A stretch of DNA of 64,000 nucleotides from Clostridiales bacterium (lineage in GTDB: Bacteria; Bacillota; Clostridia; Lachnospirales; Lachnospiraceae): the NCBI GenBank assembly GCA_012519695.1, contig JAAYPT010000024.1:1-64000 (forward strand), written 5' to 3'. Of the stretch, positions 56,857 to 64,000 are shown in pieces. Made by a program: the position numbers and the translations under genes. Each line of letters begins with the position of its first letter. Positions within the stretch are counted from its first letter, which is position 1. The notes beneath the pieces are model-generated. The model searched no databases. It was given only the letters and a program-made list of their open reading frames with translations, and was not told the origin of the DNA.

Positions 56857-59106
56857 ATGAGTATGTACGATACATTAAATTCCATGCAGCAGGAAGCTGT
56901 ATTTCATACGGAAGGTCCGGTTCTGATTTTGGCTGGTGCAGGTTCCGGTAAGACGCGTGTACTTACCCACAGAACCGTATATTTAATAGAGGAAAAAAAG
57001 GTAAATCCTTACAATATCATGGCGATTACCTTTACAAATAAAGCAGCAGGAGAAATGCGGGAACGTATTGATGATTTAGTAGGATTTGGTTCAGAAAGCA
57101 TCTGGGTATCTACATTCCACTCTACCTGTGTGAGAATTTTAAGACGTCATATTGACCGTTTGGGCTATGATAGCAATTTTACCATTTATGATACCGATGA
57201 TCAGAAGACGCTGATGAAGGATATTTGTAAAAGATTGCAGATTGACACCAAGATATATAAGGAAAAGAGTTTTATGGCGGTAATTTCTTCTGCAAAGGAT
57301 GAATTGATTTCACCGGAAGCGTTTACACTAAATGCAGCAGGAGATTTTGCAAAAGAAAAACAGGCAGCAGTTTATCGGGAATATCAGGCAGAACTTCGCA
57401 AGAACAATGCACTGGATTTTGACGATTTAATTGTAAAAACCGTAGAGTTATTTCAAAATGATGCAGAAGTGTTAGATTACTATCAGGAACGTTTTAAATA
57501 TATCATGGTGGACGAGTATCAGGATACCAATACCGCACAGTTCCAGTTGATTAAGTTGTTGGCAGGCAAATATCAGAACCTTTGTGTGGTTGGTGATGAT
57601 GACCAGTCTATTTATAAGTTCCGTGGTGCAAATATCAAAAATATTTTGAATTTTGAAGAAGTATATCCAAATGCAAAGGTAATTAAGTTAGAGCAGAATT
57701 ATCGTTCTACTCAGAACATTCTGAATGCAGCCAATGGTGTGATTTCCAACAATGTAGGTAGAAAATCCAAGGTACTTTGGACAGACAATGCAGAGGGAGA
57801 GAAGATTAACTTCCAGCAGTTTGATACTGCTTACGAAGAGGCGGATTATGTGATTCGGGATATTCGAAAGAAAGTAAAAGAGGGTACTTATAATTATGGA
57901 GATTGTGCTATCCTATATCGTACCAATGCACAGTCTCGTTTGTTTGAAGAACGATTTGTGGTAAATAATACACCATATAAGATTGTAGGTGGTGTAAACT
58001 TCTATGCCAGAAAAGAAATCAAGGATTTACTGGCATATTTAAAGACTATTGATAACGGTAGAGATGACCTTGCAGTACGAAGAATTATCAATGTGCCAAA
58101 GCGTGGAATCGGAGCAACTACATTATCCAGAGTCCAGACCTATGCACAGGAAAATGATTTGAGTTTTTATAATGCGTTGAAATTTGCAGATGATATTCCA
58201 TCCATTGGAAAGGCAGGAGCAAAGATTAAGCCGTTTGTTACTTTTATTCAGTCCATGCGTAGCAAAGTGGAGTATTTAAGTCCGTCACAGTTATTGCAGG
58301 ATATTATCGAAGAAACAGGATATGTGGCAGAATTAGAGGCAGAAAATACCGAAGAAGCACAGGCGCGTATCGAAAACATTGATGAATTGATTAGTAAAAT
58401 TGTTACCTATGAAGAGGGAGAAGAAAATCCAACCTTAAGTGGATTTTTAGAGGAAGTTGCGTTAGTAGCAGATATTGATGACCTTCAGGAAGGCAATGAT
58501 TATGTAGTGTTGATGACATTGCATAGTGCAAAAGGTTTGGAATTTCCAAATGTTTACTTAGTAGGTATGGAGGATGGAATCTTCCCAAGCTATATGACAA
58601 TCACAGCGGATGATCCATCTGAAATCGAAGAGGAGCGTCGTTTGTGTTATGTGGGAATTACCCGTGCCATGAAAGATTTAACAATTACTTGTGCGAAACA
58701 ACGTATGATTCGTGGAGAAACACAATATAATAAAGTGTCAAGGTTTGTAAAAGAGGTTCCAAGGAATCTTCTGACAGGAGCAGTACGCAATCCTTCTGTG
58801 ACAAAGACATTATCAGAAGCACCCAGTCAGTCTTTCCGTCAGGCGAATTCCAAAGTGAATCCGATTTTCAGTACCAGAAATACCTATGAAACCAAGCCAT
58901 ATCAGAGTGCAACTTTTTCCAGCAATGCCACCAGCAAAATTTCACTGGATTATACAAATGGTGACAGAGTAAGACATATGAAGTTTGGAGAAGGAACAGT
59001 CACTCAGATAGTAGAAGGCGGACGTGATTATGAGGTAACAGTAGACTTTGACAAGGTAGGAACAAAGAAAATGTTTGCTTCTTTTGCAAAACTAAAAAAA
59101 GTATAA
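56857..59106 (+). CDS. pcrA: ATP-dependent DNA helicase PcrA/UvrD
   Basis: A 749-residue superfamily 1 helicase for repair and rolling-circle replication. Motifs in order: Q-motif LNSMQQEAV, Walker A GAGSGKTRVLTHR, AITFTNKAAGEMRER, DEYQDTN, VVGDDDQSIYKFRGA, QNYRST, VVLMTLHSAKGLEFPNVY and ERRLCYVGITRA. The C-terminal Tudor-like tail (GDRVRHMKFGEGTV) that contacts RNA polymerase in PcrA is present. GAGAGGATAA lies upstream. Confidence 0.95.
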   Translation: MSMYDTLNSMQQEAVFHTEGPVLILAGAGSGKTRVLTHRTVYLIEEKKVNPYNIMAITFTNKAAGEMRERIDDLVGFGSESIWVSTFHSTCVRILRRHIDRLGYDSNFTIYDTDDQKTLMKDICKRLQIDTKIYKEKSFMAVISSAKDELISPEAFTLNAAGDFAKEKQAAVYREYQAELRKNNALDFDDLIVKTVELFQNDAEVLDYYQERFKYIMVDEYQDTNTAQFQLIKLLAGKYQNLCVVGDDDQSIYKFRGANIKNILNFEEVYPNAKVIKLEQNYRSTQNILNAANGVISNNVGRKSKVLWTDNAEGEKINFQQFDTAYEEADYVIRDIRKKVKEGTYNYGDCAILYRTNAQSRLFEERFVVNNTPYKIVGGVNFYARKEIKDLLAYLKTIDNGRDDLAVRRIINVPKRGIGATTLSRVQTYAQENDLSFYNALKFADDIPSIGKAGAKIKPFVTFIQSMRSKVEYLSPSQLLQDIIEETGYVAELEAENTEEAQARIENIDELISKIVTYEEGEENPTLSGFLEEVALVADIDDLQEGNDYVVLMTLHSAKGLEFPNVYLVGMEDGIFPSYMTITADDPSEIEEERRLCYVGITRAMKDLTITCAKQRMIRGETQYNKVSRFVKEVPRNLLTGAVRNPSVTKTLSEAPSQSFRQANSKVNPIFSTRNTYETKPYQSATFSSNATSKISLDYTNGDRVRHMKFGEGTVTQIVEGGRDYEVTVDFDKVGTKKMFASFAKLKKV

Positions 59107-59142
59107 AATTTGTAAAAATTGGTATGCTAACAGGCAAAGATG

Positions 59143-59151
59143 TGGTATACT
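59143..59151 (+). promoter_or_regulatory. Extended -10 promoter of the small acidic protein gene
   Basis: TGG-TATACT (TATACT at 59146-59151) is an extended -10 element about 59 bases before the ATG. No good -35 hexamer was found at the right distance. Confidence 0.5.
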
Positions 59152-59209
59152 AAAAGCAACTTAAAAGTTGAGATTATCAACAAATAGAAACGGAGAAGGA
59201 GCGGTAATT

Positions 59210-59467
59210 ATGAATAAAGAAAAATTTGATGAATTATTAAGCACAGTGAAATTGAATGACTTACTGCACAAACAAGAAAAGGAAGAGAAGAAGTCTAAGG
59301 CACTTTGGATATTTGCTATTATTGGTGGAGTAGCAGCAGTAGCAGCTATTGCATACGGTGTATACCGTTTCTTTACACCAGATTATTTAGAAGATTTCGA
59401 AGATGACTTTGATGACGACTTCGAAGATGATTTCTTCGATGACGAAGATGACACTGAGGAAGAATAA
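59210..59467 (+). CDS. Small membrane protein with an acidic tail
   Basis: An 85-residue protein; ATG 59210 has GGAGAAGGAG nine bases upstream. A short basic, Lys-rich N-terminus (residues 1-30) precedes one membrane helix (ALWIFAIIGGVAAVAAIAYG, 31-50) and a tail of about 30 residues made almost only of Asp, Glu and Phe (DFEDDFDDDFEDDFFDDE). I do not recognise a characterised family. The tail could bind metal ions or basic partners; that is only a suggestion. A terminator follows. Confidence 0.75.
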   Translation: MNKEKFDELLSTVKLNDLLHKQEKEEKKSKALWIFAIIGGVAAVAAIAYGVYRFFTPDYLEDFEDDFDDDFEDDFFDDEDDTEEE

Positions 59468-59497
59468 GAAGAATTATAGAAATATGTGACTAGTAAG

Positions 59498-59530
59498 AAG
59501 CTCCCGTATTAGCTGATGCGGGAGCTTTTT
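59498..59530 (+). terminator. Terminator of the small acidic protein gene
   Basis: AAGCTCCCGT (59498-59507) pairs with GCGGGAGCTT (59518-59527), followed by TTTTT. It ends 17 bases before the start of rlmD, close to that gene's ribosome site. Confidence 0.78.
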
Positions 59531-59547
59531 CTGCAAACGGAGGCATT

Positions 59548-61236
59548 ATGAAAAAAGGACAGATTTGTGAAGGAATTGTAGAACGTGTAGCATTTCCAAA
59601 TAAGGGAATTGTGCATGTGGAAGAGGGAAAAACAGTAGTAGTAAAAAATGTAATTCCCGGACAAAAAATATCTTTTTCTATCAATAAGGTAAGAAAAGGA
59701 AAGGGAGAAGGCAGACTGTTAGAGGTACTGGAAAAATCTCCATTAGAGATGGAACAATCTCCATGCGAACATTTTGGCATTTGCGGTGGTTGTACATTTT
59801 TAAGCCTTGGCTATGATAAACAGTTAGAGCTAAAGGAAAAACAGGTAAAAGAATTGCTAGAGCCAGTCTGTAGCCCTTATTATGATATTAATGATGGAAT
59901 ATTTGAAGGAATCAAGGCAAGTCCAAGACAACAGGCTTATCGCAATAAAATGGAATTTTCCTTTGGCGATATGGTAAAGGATGGACCGTTGTCCTTAGGA
60001 ATGCATAAACGGGGAAGTTTCCATGATATTGTAACTGTAACAGGGTGTAAGATTGTAGATGAGGATTACTCTAAGATTTTGTCGGCAGTGTTGTCTTTTT
60101 TTCAGGAGAAACAGACACCATATTATCACAAGATGCGCCACGAGGGATATTTGCGTCACCTTTTGGTGCGTAAGGCAGTAAAAACAGGTGAGATACTGGT
60201 GGATTTGGTGACAACAACCCAGATAACAGGGGCAGAAGAACAGGAATTATTGCAAGGATTTGTCGCATGTTTACAGGCGTTGCAACTGGATGGAAGTATC
60301 GTAGGAATTTTGAATACACATAATGATAGTTTGGCAGATGCAGTCATTAATGAAGGAACGGACATTTTATATGGACAAGACTATTTTTATGAAGAATTGC
60401 TGGGACTTCGGTTCCGTATTTCTCCGTTTTCCTTTTTCCAGACCAATTCTCTTGGAGCGGAAGTGTTGTATGAAACAGCAAGAGAGTATGTAGCAGATGC
60501 AGGAAACGGCAAAACCGTTTATGACTTATATAGCGGAACAGGAACGATTGCACAGATTTTAGCCCCGGTTGCAAAAAAGGTAATTGGCGTAGAGATTGTG
60601 GAAGAAGCAGTAGAGGCAGCAAAGGAAAATGCAGAACTTAATGGACTGCATAACTGTGAATTTTTGGCAGGAGACGTGCTGAAAGTCTTGGATGAAATAG
60701 AAGAAAAACCGGACTTTATTGTGTTAGACCCACCAAGAGACGGTATTCACCCAAAAGCTTTGGAGAAAATCATTGCCTATGGCGTGGATAGATTAGTATA
60801 CATTTCCTGTAAACTAACCAGCCTTGCAAGAGATTTAGAAGTGTTGCAGGCGAGAGGATATCGTGCAGAACGAATTTGTTGTGTGGATATGTTCCCGGCT
60901 ACAGCGAATGTGGAGACGGTTGTTCTTTTGTCCCAACTGAAACAAAAGCCGGATGATTACATTAATGTCACGATTGAACTTGATGATGTGGATATAACAT
61001 CTGCAGAGACTAAGGCAACATATGATGAGATAAAGAAGTATGTGTCTGAACATAATGCCGGCATGAAGGTTTCCAATCTGTATATTTCACAGGTAAAGAG
61101 AAAATGCGGAATTGAGGTTGGGAAGAATTATAATTTACCTAAAAATGAAGATAGTAGGCAGCCACAGTGCTCGGAGGATAAGGAGAGAGCAATTGTGGAG
61201 GCATTGGAGCATTTTAAGATGATTCAGCAGAAATAA
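59548..61236 (+). CDS. rlmD: 23S rRNA (uracil-5-)-methyltransferase RlmD/RumA with C-terminal extension
   Basis: A 562-residue enzyme. An N-terminal TRAM domain (1-60) precedes the [4Fe-4S] motif CEHFGICGGC and a SAM methyltransferase domain with VYDLYSGTGTIAQIL, LDPPRDGIHP and the catalytic Cys in YISCKLTSLARDL. Usual RumA proteins have about 450 residues; here about 100 more follow (ITIELDDVDITS-like to the end), which I recall from other Lachnospiraceae. The last 38 codons align with the relic at 63743-63849, so the 3' end looks like an insertion site of a mobile element. CGGAGG precedes the ATG. Confidence 0.9.
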   Translation: MKKGQICEGIVERVAFPNKGIVHVEEGKTVVVKNVIPGQKISFSINKVRKGKGEGRLLEVLEKSPLEMEQSPCEHFGICGGCTFLSLGYDKQLELKEKQVKELLEPVCSPYYDINDGIFEGIKASPRQQAYRNKMEFSFGDMVKDGPLSLGMHKRGSFHDIVTVTGCKIVDEDYSKILSAVLSFFQEKQTPYYHKMRHEGYLRHLLVRKAVKTGEILVDLVTTTQITGAEEQELLQGFVACLQALQLDGSIVGILNTHNDSLADAVINEGTDILYGQDYFYEELLGLRFRISPFSFFQTNSLGAEVLYETAREYVADAGNGKTVYDLYSGTGTIAQILAPVAKKVIGVEIVEEAVEAAKENAELNGLHNCEFLAGDVLKVLDEIEEKPDFIVLDPPRDGIHPKALEKIIAYGVDRLVYISCKLTSLARDLEVLQARGYRAERICCVDMFPATANVETVVLLSQLKQKPDDYINVTIELDDVDITSAETKATYDEIKKYVSEHNAGMKVSNLYISQVKRKCGIEVGKNYNLPKNEDSRQPQCSEDKERAIVEALEHFKMIQQK

Positions 61237-61273
61237 AAGGAGTTTGATAAATCGAAACGGGTGGAGGAGAAAG

Positions 61274-61762
61274 ATGAAATACGATTGCGGATTTGAAAAA
61301 GGGAATAATTGGTTTAGATATCGGACTGGTGGAATTATCATCAATAATAATAAAATGTTATTTGTAAAAAGTGCTATTGGAGATTATTATTACATGGTTG
61401 GTGGAGGCGTGCATTTAGGTGAATCTTCTAAATCATGTATAGAAAGAGAAATTTATGAAGAAACTGGTATGCATACATGTGCACAGCATCTCGCAGTTGT
61501 ATGTGAAAATTTTTTTAAGGGTGTAAGTGGTACGATTGATGGGCTTGATTGCCATACAATAGAATTTTATTATTATATGAAAATTTTGGATGAAGATTTA
61601 AAATTGTGTAAGAGCAAAACTGATGACGGGGAACAGTTAGTATGGTTACCATTAGAAGAAATAGCATTACAAGAAATCAAACCAACATTTCTTAAGGAAA
61701 ACATAAATAATATTATTAATGAGAAAAACATAATTCATATTATTGAAGAACGAGATAGATAA
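61274..61762 (+). CDS. NUDIX hydrolase
   Basis: A 162-residue protein. ATG 61274 has GGAGGAGA upstream. The NUDIX box is complete: GGGVHLGESSKSCIEREIYE followed by ETG (G-x5-E-x7-RE-x-x-EE-x-G). It would hydrolyse a nucleoside diphosphate linked to some other moiety; the substrate cannot be told. AT content is higher and AAT/ATT codons are commoner than in rlmD. It is the first gene of the suspected integrated segment. Confidence 0.87.
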   Translation: MKYDCGFEKGNNWFRYRTGGIIINNNKMLFVKSAIGDYYYMVGGGVHLGESSKSCIEREIYEETGMHTCAQHLAVVCENFFKGVSGTIDGLDCHTIEFYYYMKILDEDLKLCKSKTDDGEQLVWLPLEEIALQEIKPTFLKENINNIINEKNIIHIIEERDR

Positions 61763-62143
61763 TGTCAAGTTTGTATGTATGGTAAGTCAGATATGTATTT
61801 TAGCATTATTTCCTGAGTGGGGGCAGAAAGTGCCCCCACATATAATAAACAAAGGGTTCAAGGGAAAAATCCCTTGCTAGAACAGCATTTTGATGGAGAC
61901 ATCTCTAATGCGTATCTAGCCGTCGCCGGGGACTAATATATAAGAAGGAATATTGTTTGAGCAGGAAAAGACATAGAAGACTCTGGTTATATCGCAGGAT
62001 ATGTGTCTTGAAAGAATTGATTTGCGATAGATAGAAATATTTGAAAACTACCATTCAGTAAAATCTATTCCATTTTAGTAAGTCTTGAGATAAAATATGT
62101 TCTGTGAATTATTCACAAGATAATATTTTGAGGAGGCTTGGCA
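61763..62143 (+). other. Non-coding stretch with two hairpins inside the suspected island
   Basis: No gene is seen. A perfect 9-bp hairpin GTGGGGGCA-GAAAG-TGCCCCCAC (61817-61839) has no T-tract, and CAAGGGA/TCCCTTG (61859-61876) follows. A GC-rich phrase (GCCGTCGCCGGGGAC near 61920) stands out from the AT-rich surroundings. The region may be debris of deleted element genes. Confidence 0.4.
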
Positions 62144-62347
62144 ATGAACAAGGATTTTGAACGTTGCTGCAGCTTTCTTGCAGACATGATCATTAAATAT
62201 GCACCAGAGATAAGAGATGAAGTAGAGATGTGTATGATGATCAAGGATTCCATTGATGACGAGAAAGCTAATAGGCAGAAACAATTTGACCGGTTCTGTT
62301 ATTACTTAGGCGGAGTAAAACAGCTTCTGGACAAAAAGGCTGCATAG
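62144..62347 (+). CDS. Small protein of unknown function
   Basis: A 67-residue soluble protein starting at ATG 62144, with GAGGAGG about eight bases upstream (TTG 62138 is rejected on spacing). It is helical, with paired cysteines (ERCCSFLADM), charged segments (EIRDEVEMCMMIKDSIDDEK) and a basic end. Small proteins of this kind are common in integrative elements, but I cannot name the family. It has its own terminator at 62400-62428. Confidence 0.6.
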   Translation: MNKDFERCCSFLADMIIKYAPEIRDEVEMCMMIKDSIDDEKANRQKQFDRFCYYLGGVKQLLDKKAA

Positions 62348-62399
62348 GCAGCTGGCATCCTGTAGATAATATGCTACGGGATGTATACATATATTACGG

Positions 62400-62428
62400 G
62401 ACTTCATTCATAAGAGTGGAGTCTTTTT
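62400..62428 (+). terminator. Terminator of the small protein gene
   Basis: GACTTCATTC (62400-62409) pairs with GAGTGGAGTC (62414-62423) using two G-U pairs; TTTTTG follows. Confidence 0.65.
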
Positions 62429-62504
62429 GTTTTATTCTTTCATCTTGGAAAAAGTTTTGGTTGAACAGAGGTTGGAATGATGATAAGATTTAGTTGGGAC
62501 AATA

Positions 62505-62522
62505 GTGAACACATGTGTTCAC
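62505..62522 (+). promoter_or_regulatory. Perfect palindrome upstream of the RhuM gene
   Basis: GTGAACACATGTGTTCAC is a perfect 18-bp palindrome ending 38 bases before the RhuM start codon. The position suggests an operator for a dimeric repressor. No clear -10/-35 pair was assigned. Confidence 0.6.
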
Positions 62523-62560
62523 ATTTCATAACTAAGAAGTAATGGATTGGAGAGGTGCTT

Positions 62561-63574
62561 ATGGCAGATAAAATTGGAACCGATGAATATGGGGAAATAC
62601 TTATATATCAGACTGATGATGGGCAGACAAATATAGAAGTTAAAATAGAAGATGATACAGTGTGGCTGACACAACAGCAGATGTCAGAATTATTCCAAAC
62701 TTCTCGAACAAATGTAGTAGAACATATTAAGCATATTTATGAGGAGGGTGAATTAGACGAAATTTCAACCTGTCGGAATTTCCGACAGGTTCGAAAAGAA
62801 GGAAATCGCGAGGTGACAAGGCAGATTCCTCATTATAATCTTGATATGATAATCTCTCTTGGATACCGAATTAAATCAGTGATTGCAACAAGATTCAGAC
62901 AGTGGGCGACACAGAGATTAAAAGAATACATGATTAAGGGTTTTACGATAGATGATGAGCGACTGAAAGGTAATGGTGGAGGAAATTACTGGAAAGAGTT
63001 ACTGGATAGAATCAGGGATATAAGATCTTCAGAAAAGGTCTTGTATCGTCAGGTTCTTGATTTGTATGCTACGAGTGTAGATTACAATCCTCATAGCGAA
63101 GAGTCTGTTAGATTCTTTAAAATTGTTCAGAATAAACTTCACTATGCAGCTCATGGTCATACTGCGGCAGAGGTTATATATAAACGTGCTGATGCACAAA
63201 AACCATTTATGGGACTTACTTCATTTTCAGGTGAATTACCAGCATTAAAAGATATAGGAATTGCAAAAAATTATCTGGATGAGAGTGAACTAAAAGTATT
63301 AAATAATCTTGTATCTGGTTATTTTGATTTGGCAGAAATTAATGCAATTGAACATAAACCTATGTACATGGATGATTATGTAAAGCAATTGGATAGTGTT
63401 TTGTCATCAGGAAACAGAAAGCTTTTAACTGGTTCCGGTTCTGTAAGTCATAAACAGGTATTGGAGAAAGCAAAGTCAGAATACAGAAAATATCAGGAGA
63501 TTACTTTGACACCAGTCGAAAAAGCATATCTTGAAAGCATTAAAGAGGTTTCCAAGGAAGTAAAAAGGGGATAA
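62561..63574 (+). CDS. RhuM-family protein
   Basis: A 337-residue protein. ATG 62561 has GAGAGGTG nearby; the GTG two codons earlier is less likely. The N-terminal half has the RhuM core: VWLTQQQMSELFQTSRTNVV followed by EHIKHI, STCRNFRQVRKEGNREV, YNLDMIISLGYRIKS and FRQWATQRLKEYM. It resembles a phage-type DNA-binding/Fic-linked domain. The C-terminal half has HYAAHGHTAAEVIYKRADA. RhuM proteins are typical cargo of genomic islands and are of unknown function. The recombinase fragment starts six bases after its stop. Confidence 0.87.
   Translation: MADKIGTDEYGEILIYQTDDGQTNIEVKIEDDTVWLTQQQMSELFQTSRTNVVEHIKHIYEEGELDEISTCRNFRQVRKEGNREVTRQIPHYNLDMIISLGYRIKSVIATRFRQWATQRLKEYMIKGFTIDDERLKGNGGGNYWKELLDRIRDIRSSEKVLYRQVLDLYATSVDYNPHSEESVRFFKIVQNKLHYAAHGHTAAEVIYKRADAQKPFMGLTSFSGELPALKDIGIAKNYLDESELKVLNNLVSGYFDLAEINAIEHKPMYMDDYVKQLDSVLSSGNRKLLTGSGSVSHKQVLEKAKSEYRKYQEITLTPVEKAYLESIKEVSKEVKRG
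62767..62791 (+). repeat. 25-bp palindrome inside the RhuM gene
   Basis: An 11-bp arm AACCTGTCGGA (62767-62777) and its perfect inverse (62781-62791) flank ATT. It encodes the conserved STCRNFRQV segment. It would form a strong hairpin in DNA or mRNA; it may simply reflect codon choice at a conserved peptide. Confidence 0.6.
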
Positions 63575-63580
63575 CATCTG

Positions 63581-63760
63581 ATGAAAAAACAGCAGAAATG
63601 TTACATATATACAAGAGTTTCCACTTCCATGCAGGTAGAAGGCTACAGTCTTGATGCACAGAAGGACAAGCTTAGGAAATACGCAGAGTATCAGGAAATG
63701 TCTATCGTAGGGGAATATTCCGATGAAGGGCATTCTTTCCAAGGAAGAACTTTAATTTGA
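63581..63760 (+). pseudogene. Truncated serine recombinase (N-terminal 59 codons)
   Basis: It begins MKKQQKCYIYTRVSTSMQVE and continues GYSLDAQKDKLRKYAEYQEM ... EYSDEGHS. YTRVST with the catalytic Ser and the SLDAQ motif mark a large serine recombinase (resolvase-type catalytic domain). Such proteins have 450-550 residues; here the frame stops at TGA 63758-63760 after QGRTLI. The sequence changes to a rumA-like relic at the shared GGAAGAA (63743-63749). AAGGGG lies upstream of the ATG. Confidence 0.85.
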
Positions 63761-63849
63761 CTAAATTTGACAATGTAACACAGCCTAAGCGTACGCCAGA
63801 GAAAGAAGAAGCTATTAGGCAGGCGTTTAAACATTTGGAAATAATATAG
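63743..63849 (+). pseudogene. Relic of a rumA 3' end (possible far attachment end)
   Basis: In the frame ending at TAG 63847-63849 the peptide KNFNLTKFDNVTQPKRTPEK followed by EEAIRQAFKHLEII aligns without a gap to the RumA C-terminus (KNYNLPKNEDSRQPQCSEDK, ERAIVEALEHFKMI). At DNA level the similarity starts at GGAAGAA, present at 61121-61127 in rumA and at 63743-63749 here. It has no start codon or ribosome site of its own. A displaced or second-copy rumA 3' end is the best explanation. Confidence 0.65.
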
Positions 63850-63862
63850 GGAGGATAATTTA

Positions 63863-64000
63863 ATGGTAATCAGAGAATATACAAAGAACGATGAATTGGA
63901 ATGGTTGAGGTGTCGAGTTCTTTCGTTTTTGGATTGCTCATATTACAACGATGTTTTGACCCACCGGGAAATTTATGAGAATGATTCAATTTGCCTTGTG
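63863..64000 (+). CDS. GNAT-family acetyltransferase, partial
   Basis: The frame starts at ATG 63863, with GGGAGGA seven to eight bases upstream, and runs off the window end after 46 codons. MVIREYTKNDELEWLRCRVL and SFLDCSYYNDV resemble the N-terminal helix region of GNAT N-acetyltransferases. The acetyl-CoA motif lies beyond the window, so the assignment rests on the N-terminus only. Confidence 0.65.
   Translation, partial: MVIREYTKNDELEWLRCRVLSFLDCSYYNDVLTHREIYENDSICLV

Noticed and set aside
62561-63574. RhuM gene as a toxin of a toxin-antitoxin pair with the 67-residue protein
   Set aside because: The small gene has its own terminator and lies more than 200 bases away; nothing links the two functionally.

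Overview
The window looks like chromosomal DNA of a low-GC, anaerobic Firmicute of the class Clostridia, most likely family Lachnospiraceae. The grounds are AT-rich codon use, strong AGGAGG-type ribosome sites, a meso-DAP type MurE, an IscR-IscS-IscU-MnmA operon, the Firmicute priA-def-fmt-rsmB-rlmN-prpC-prkC-rsgA-rpe-thiN order, and a PKTGD-type sortase signal. Almost all genes lie on the + strand. The family assignment is inference.

Layout. 0.1-3.4 kb: Fe-S/thiolation operon (iscR, iscS, iscU, mnmA) behind a promoter with an IscR-like palindrome. 3.5-9.8 kb: a metallopeptidase, a MarR-controlled heterodimeric ABC exporter and a chemoreceptor. 9.8-15.3 kb: an accessory block with a large LuxR-type ATPase regulator and a sortase-anchored surface protein, bracketed by two 154-bp direct repeats of the chemoreceptor gene's 3' end and terminator. 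15.3-21.4 kb: a secreted beta-propeller protein, a PHP phosphatase and the glycolytic set gap-pgk-tpiA. 21.5-24.9 kb: a two-component system wrapped around a BcrAB-like ABC transporter. 25.0-30.2 kb: a diguanylate cyclase with two periplasmic-binding-type sensor domains, split by a frameshift, then a lipoprotein hydrolase and aspartokinase. 31.2-44.6 kb: one tightly packed 12-gene operon from murE to thiN covering cell wall, replication restart, translation initiation, rRNA modification and the PASTA kinase/phosphatase pair. 45.0-51.7 kb: two MATE exporters with LacI and AraC regulators among decayed genes. 51.8-61.2 kb: ychF, a CPBP protease, an amino-acid ABC transporter whose binding-protein gene survives only as a relic, a DUF1836 regulator, pcrA and rlmD/rumA. 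61.2-63.85 kb: a probable decayed integrative element (NUDIX, a small protein, RhuM, a truncated serine recombinase) between rumA and a second copy of a rumA 3' end. A GNAT gene then runs off the window.

Three structural observations stand out. (1) A dispersed element of about 125 bp, predicted to fold into several hairpins, occurs in three near-identical copies (19.07, 30.25, 54.15 kb) plus one degenerate copy (44.61 kb). It always has the same orientation and always starts 0-3 nt after the T-tract of an intrinsic terminator; its first stem shows a compensatory base-pair change. (2) The chemoreceptor 3' end is duplicated around the regulator/surface-protein block at an exact offset of 5460 bp. 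(3) The truncated serine recombinase runs, through a shared GGAAGAA, into a relic that aligns without gaps to the RumA C-terminus, which suggests insertion of a mobile element at the rumA 3' end followed by deletion.

No tRNA, rRNA or CRISPR array was recognised. All coordinates, motifs and repeats were read by eye; no database search or folding program was run.
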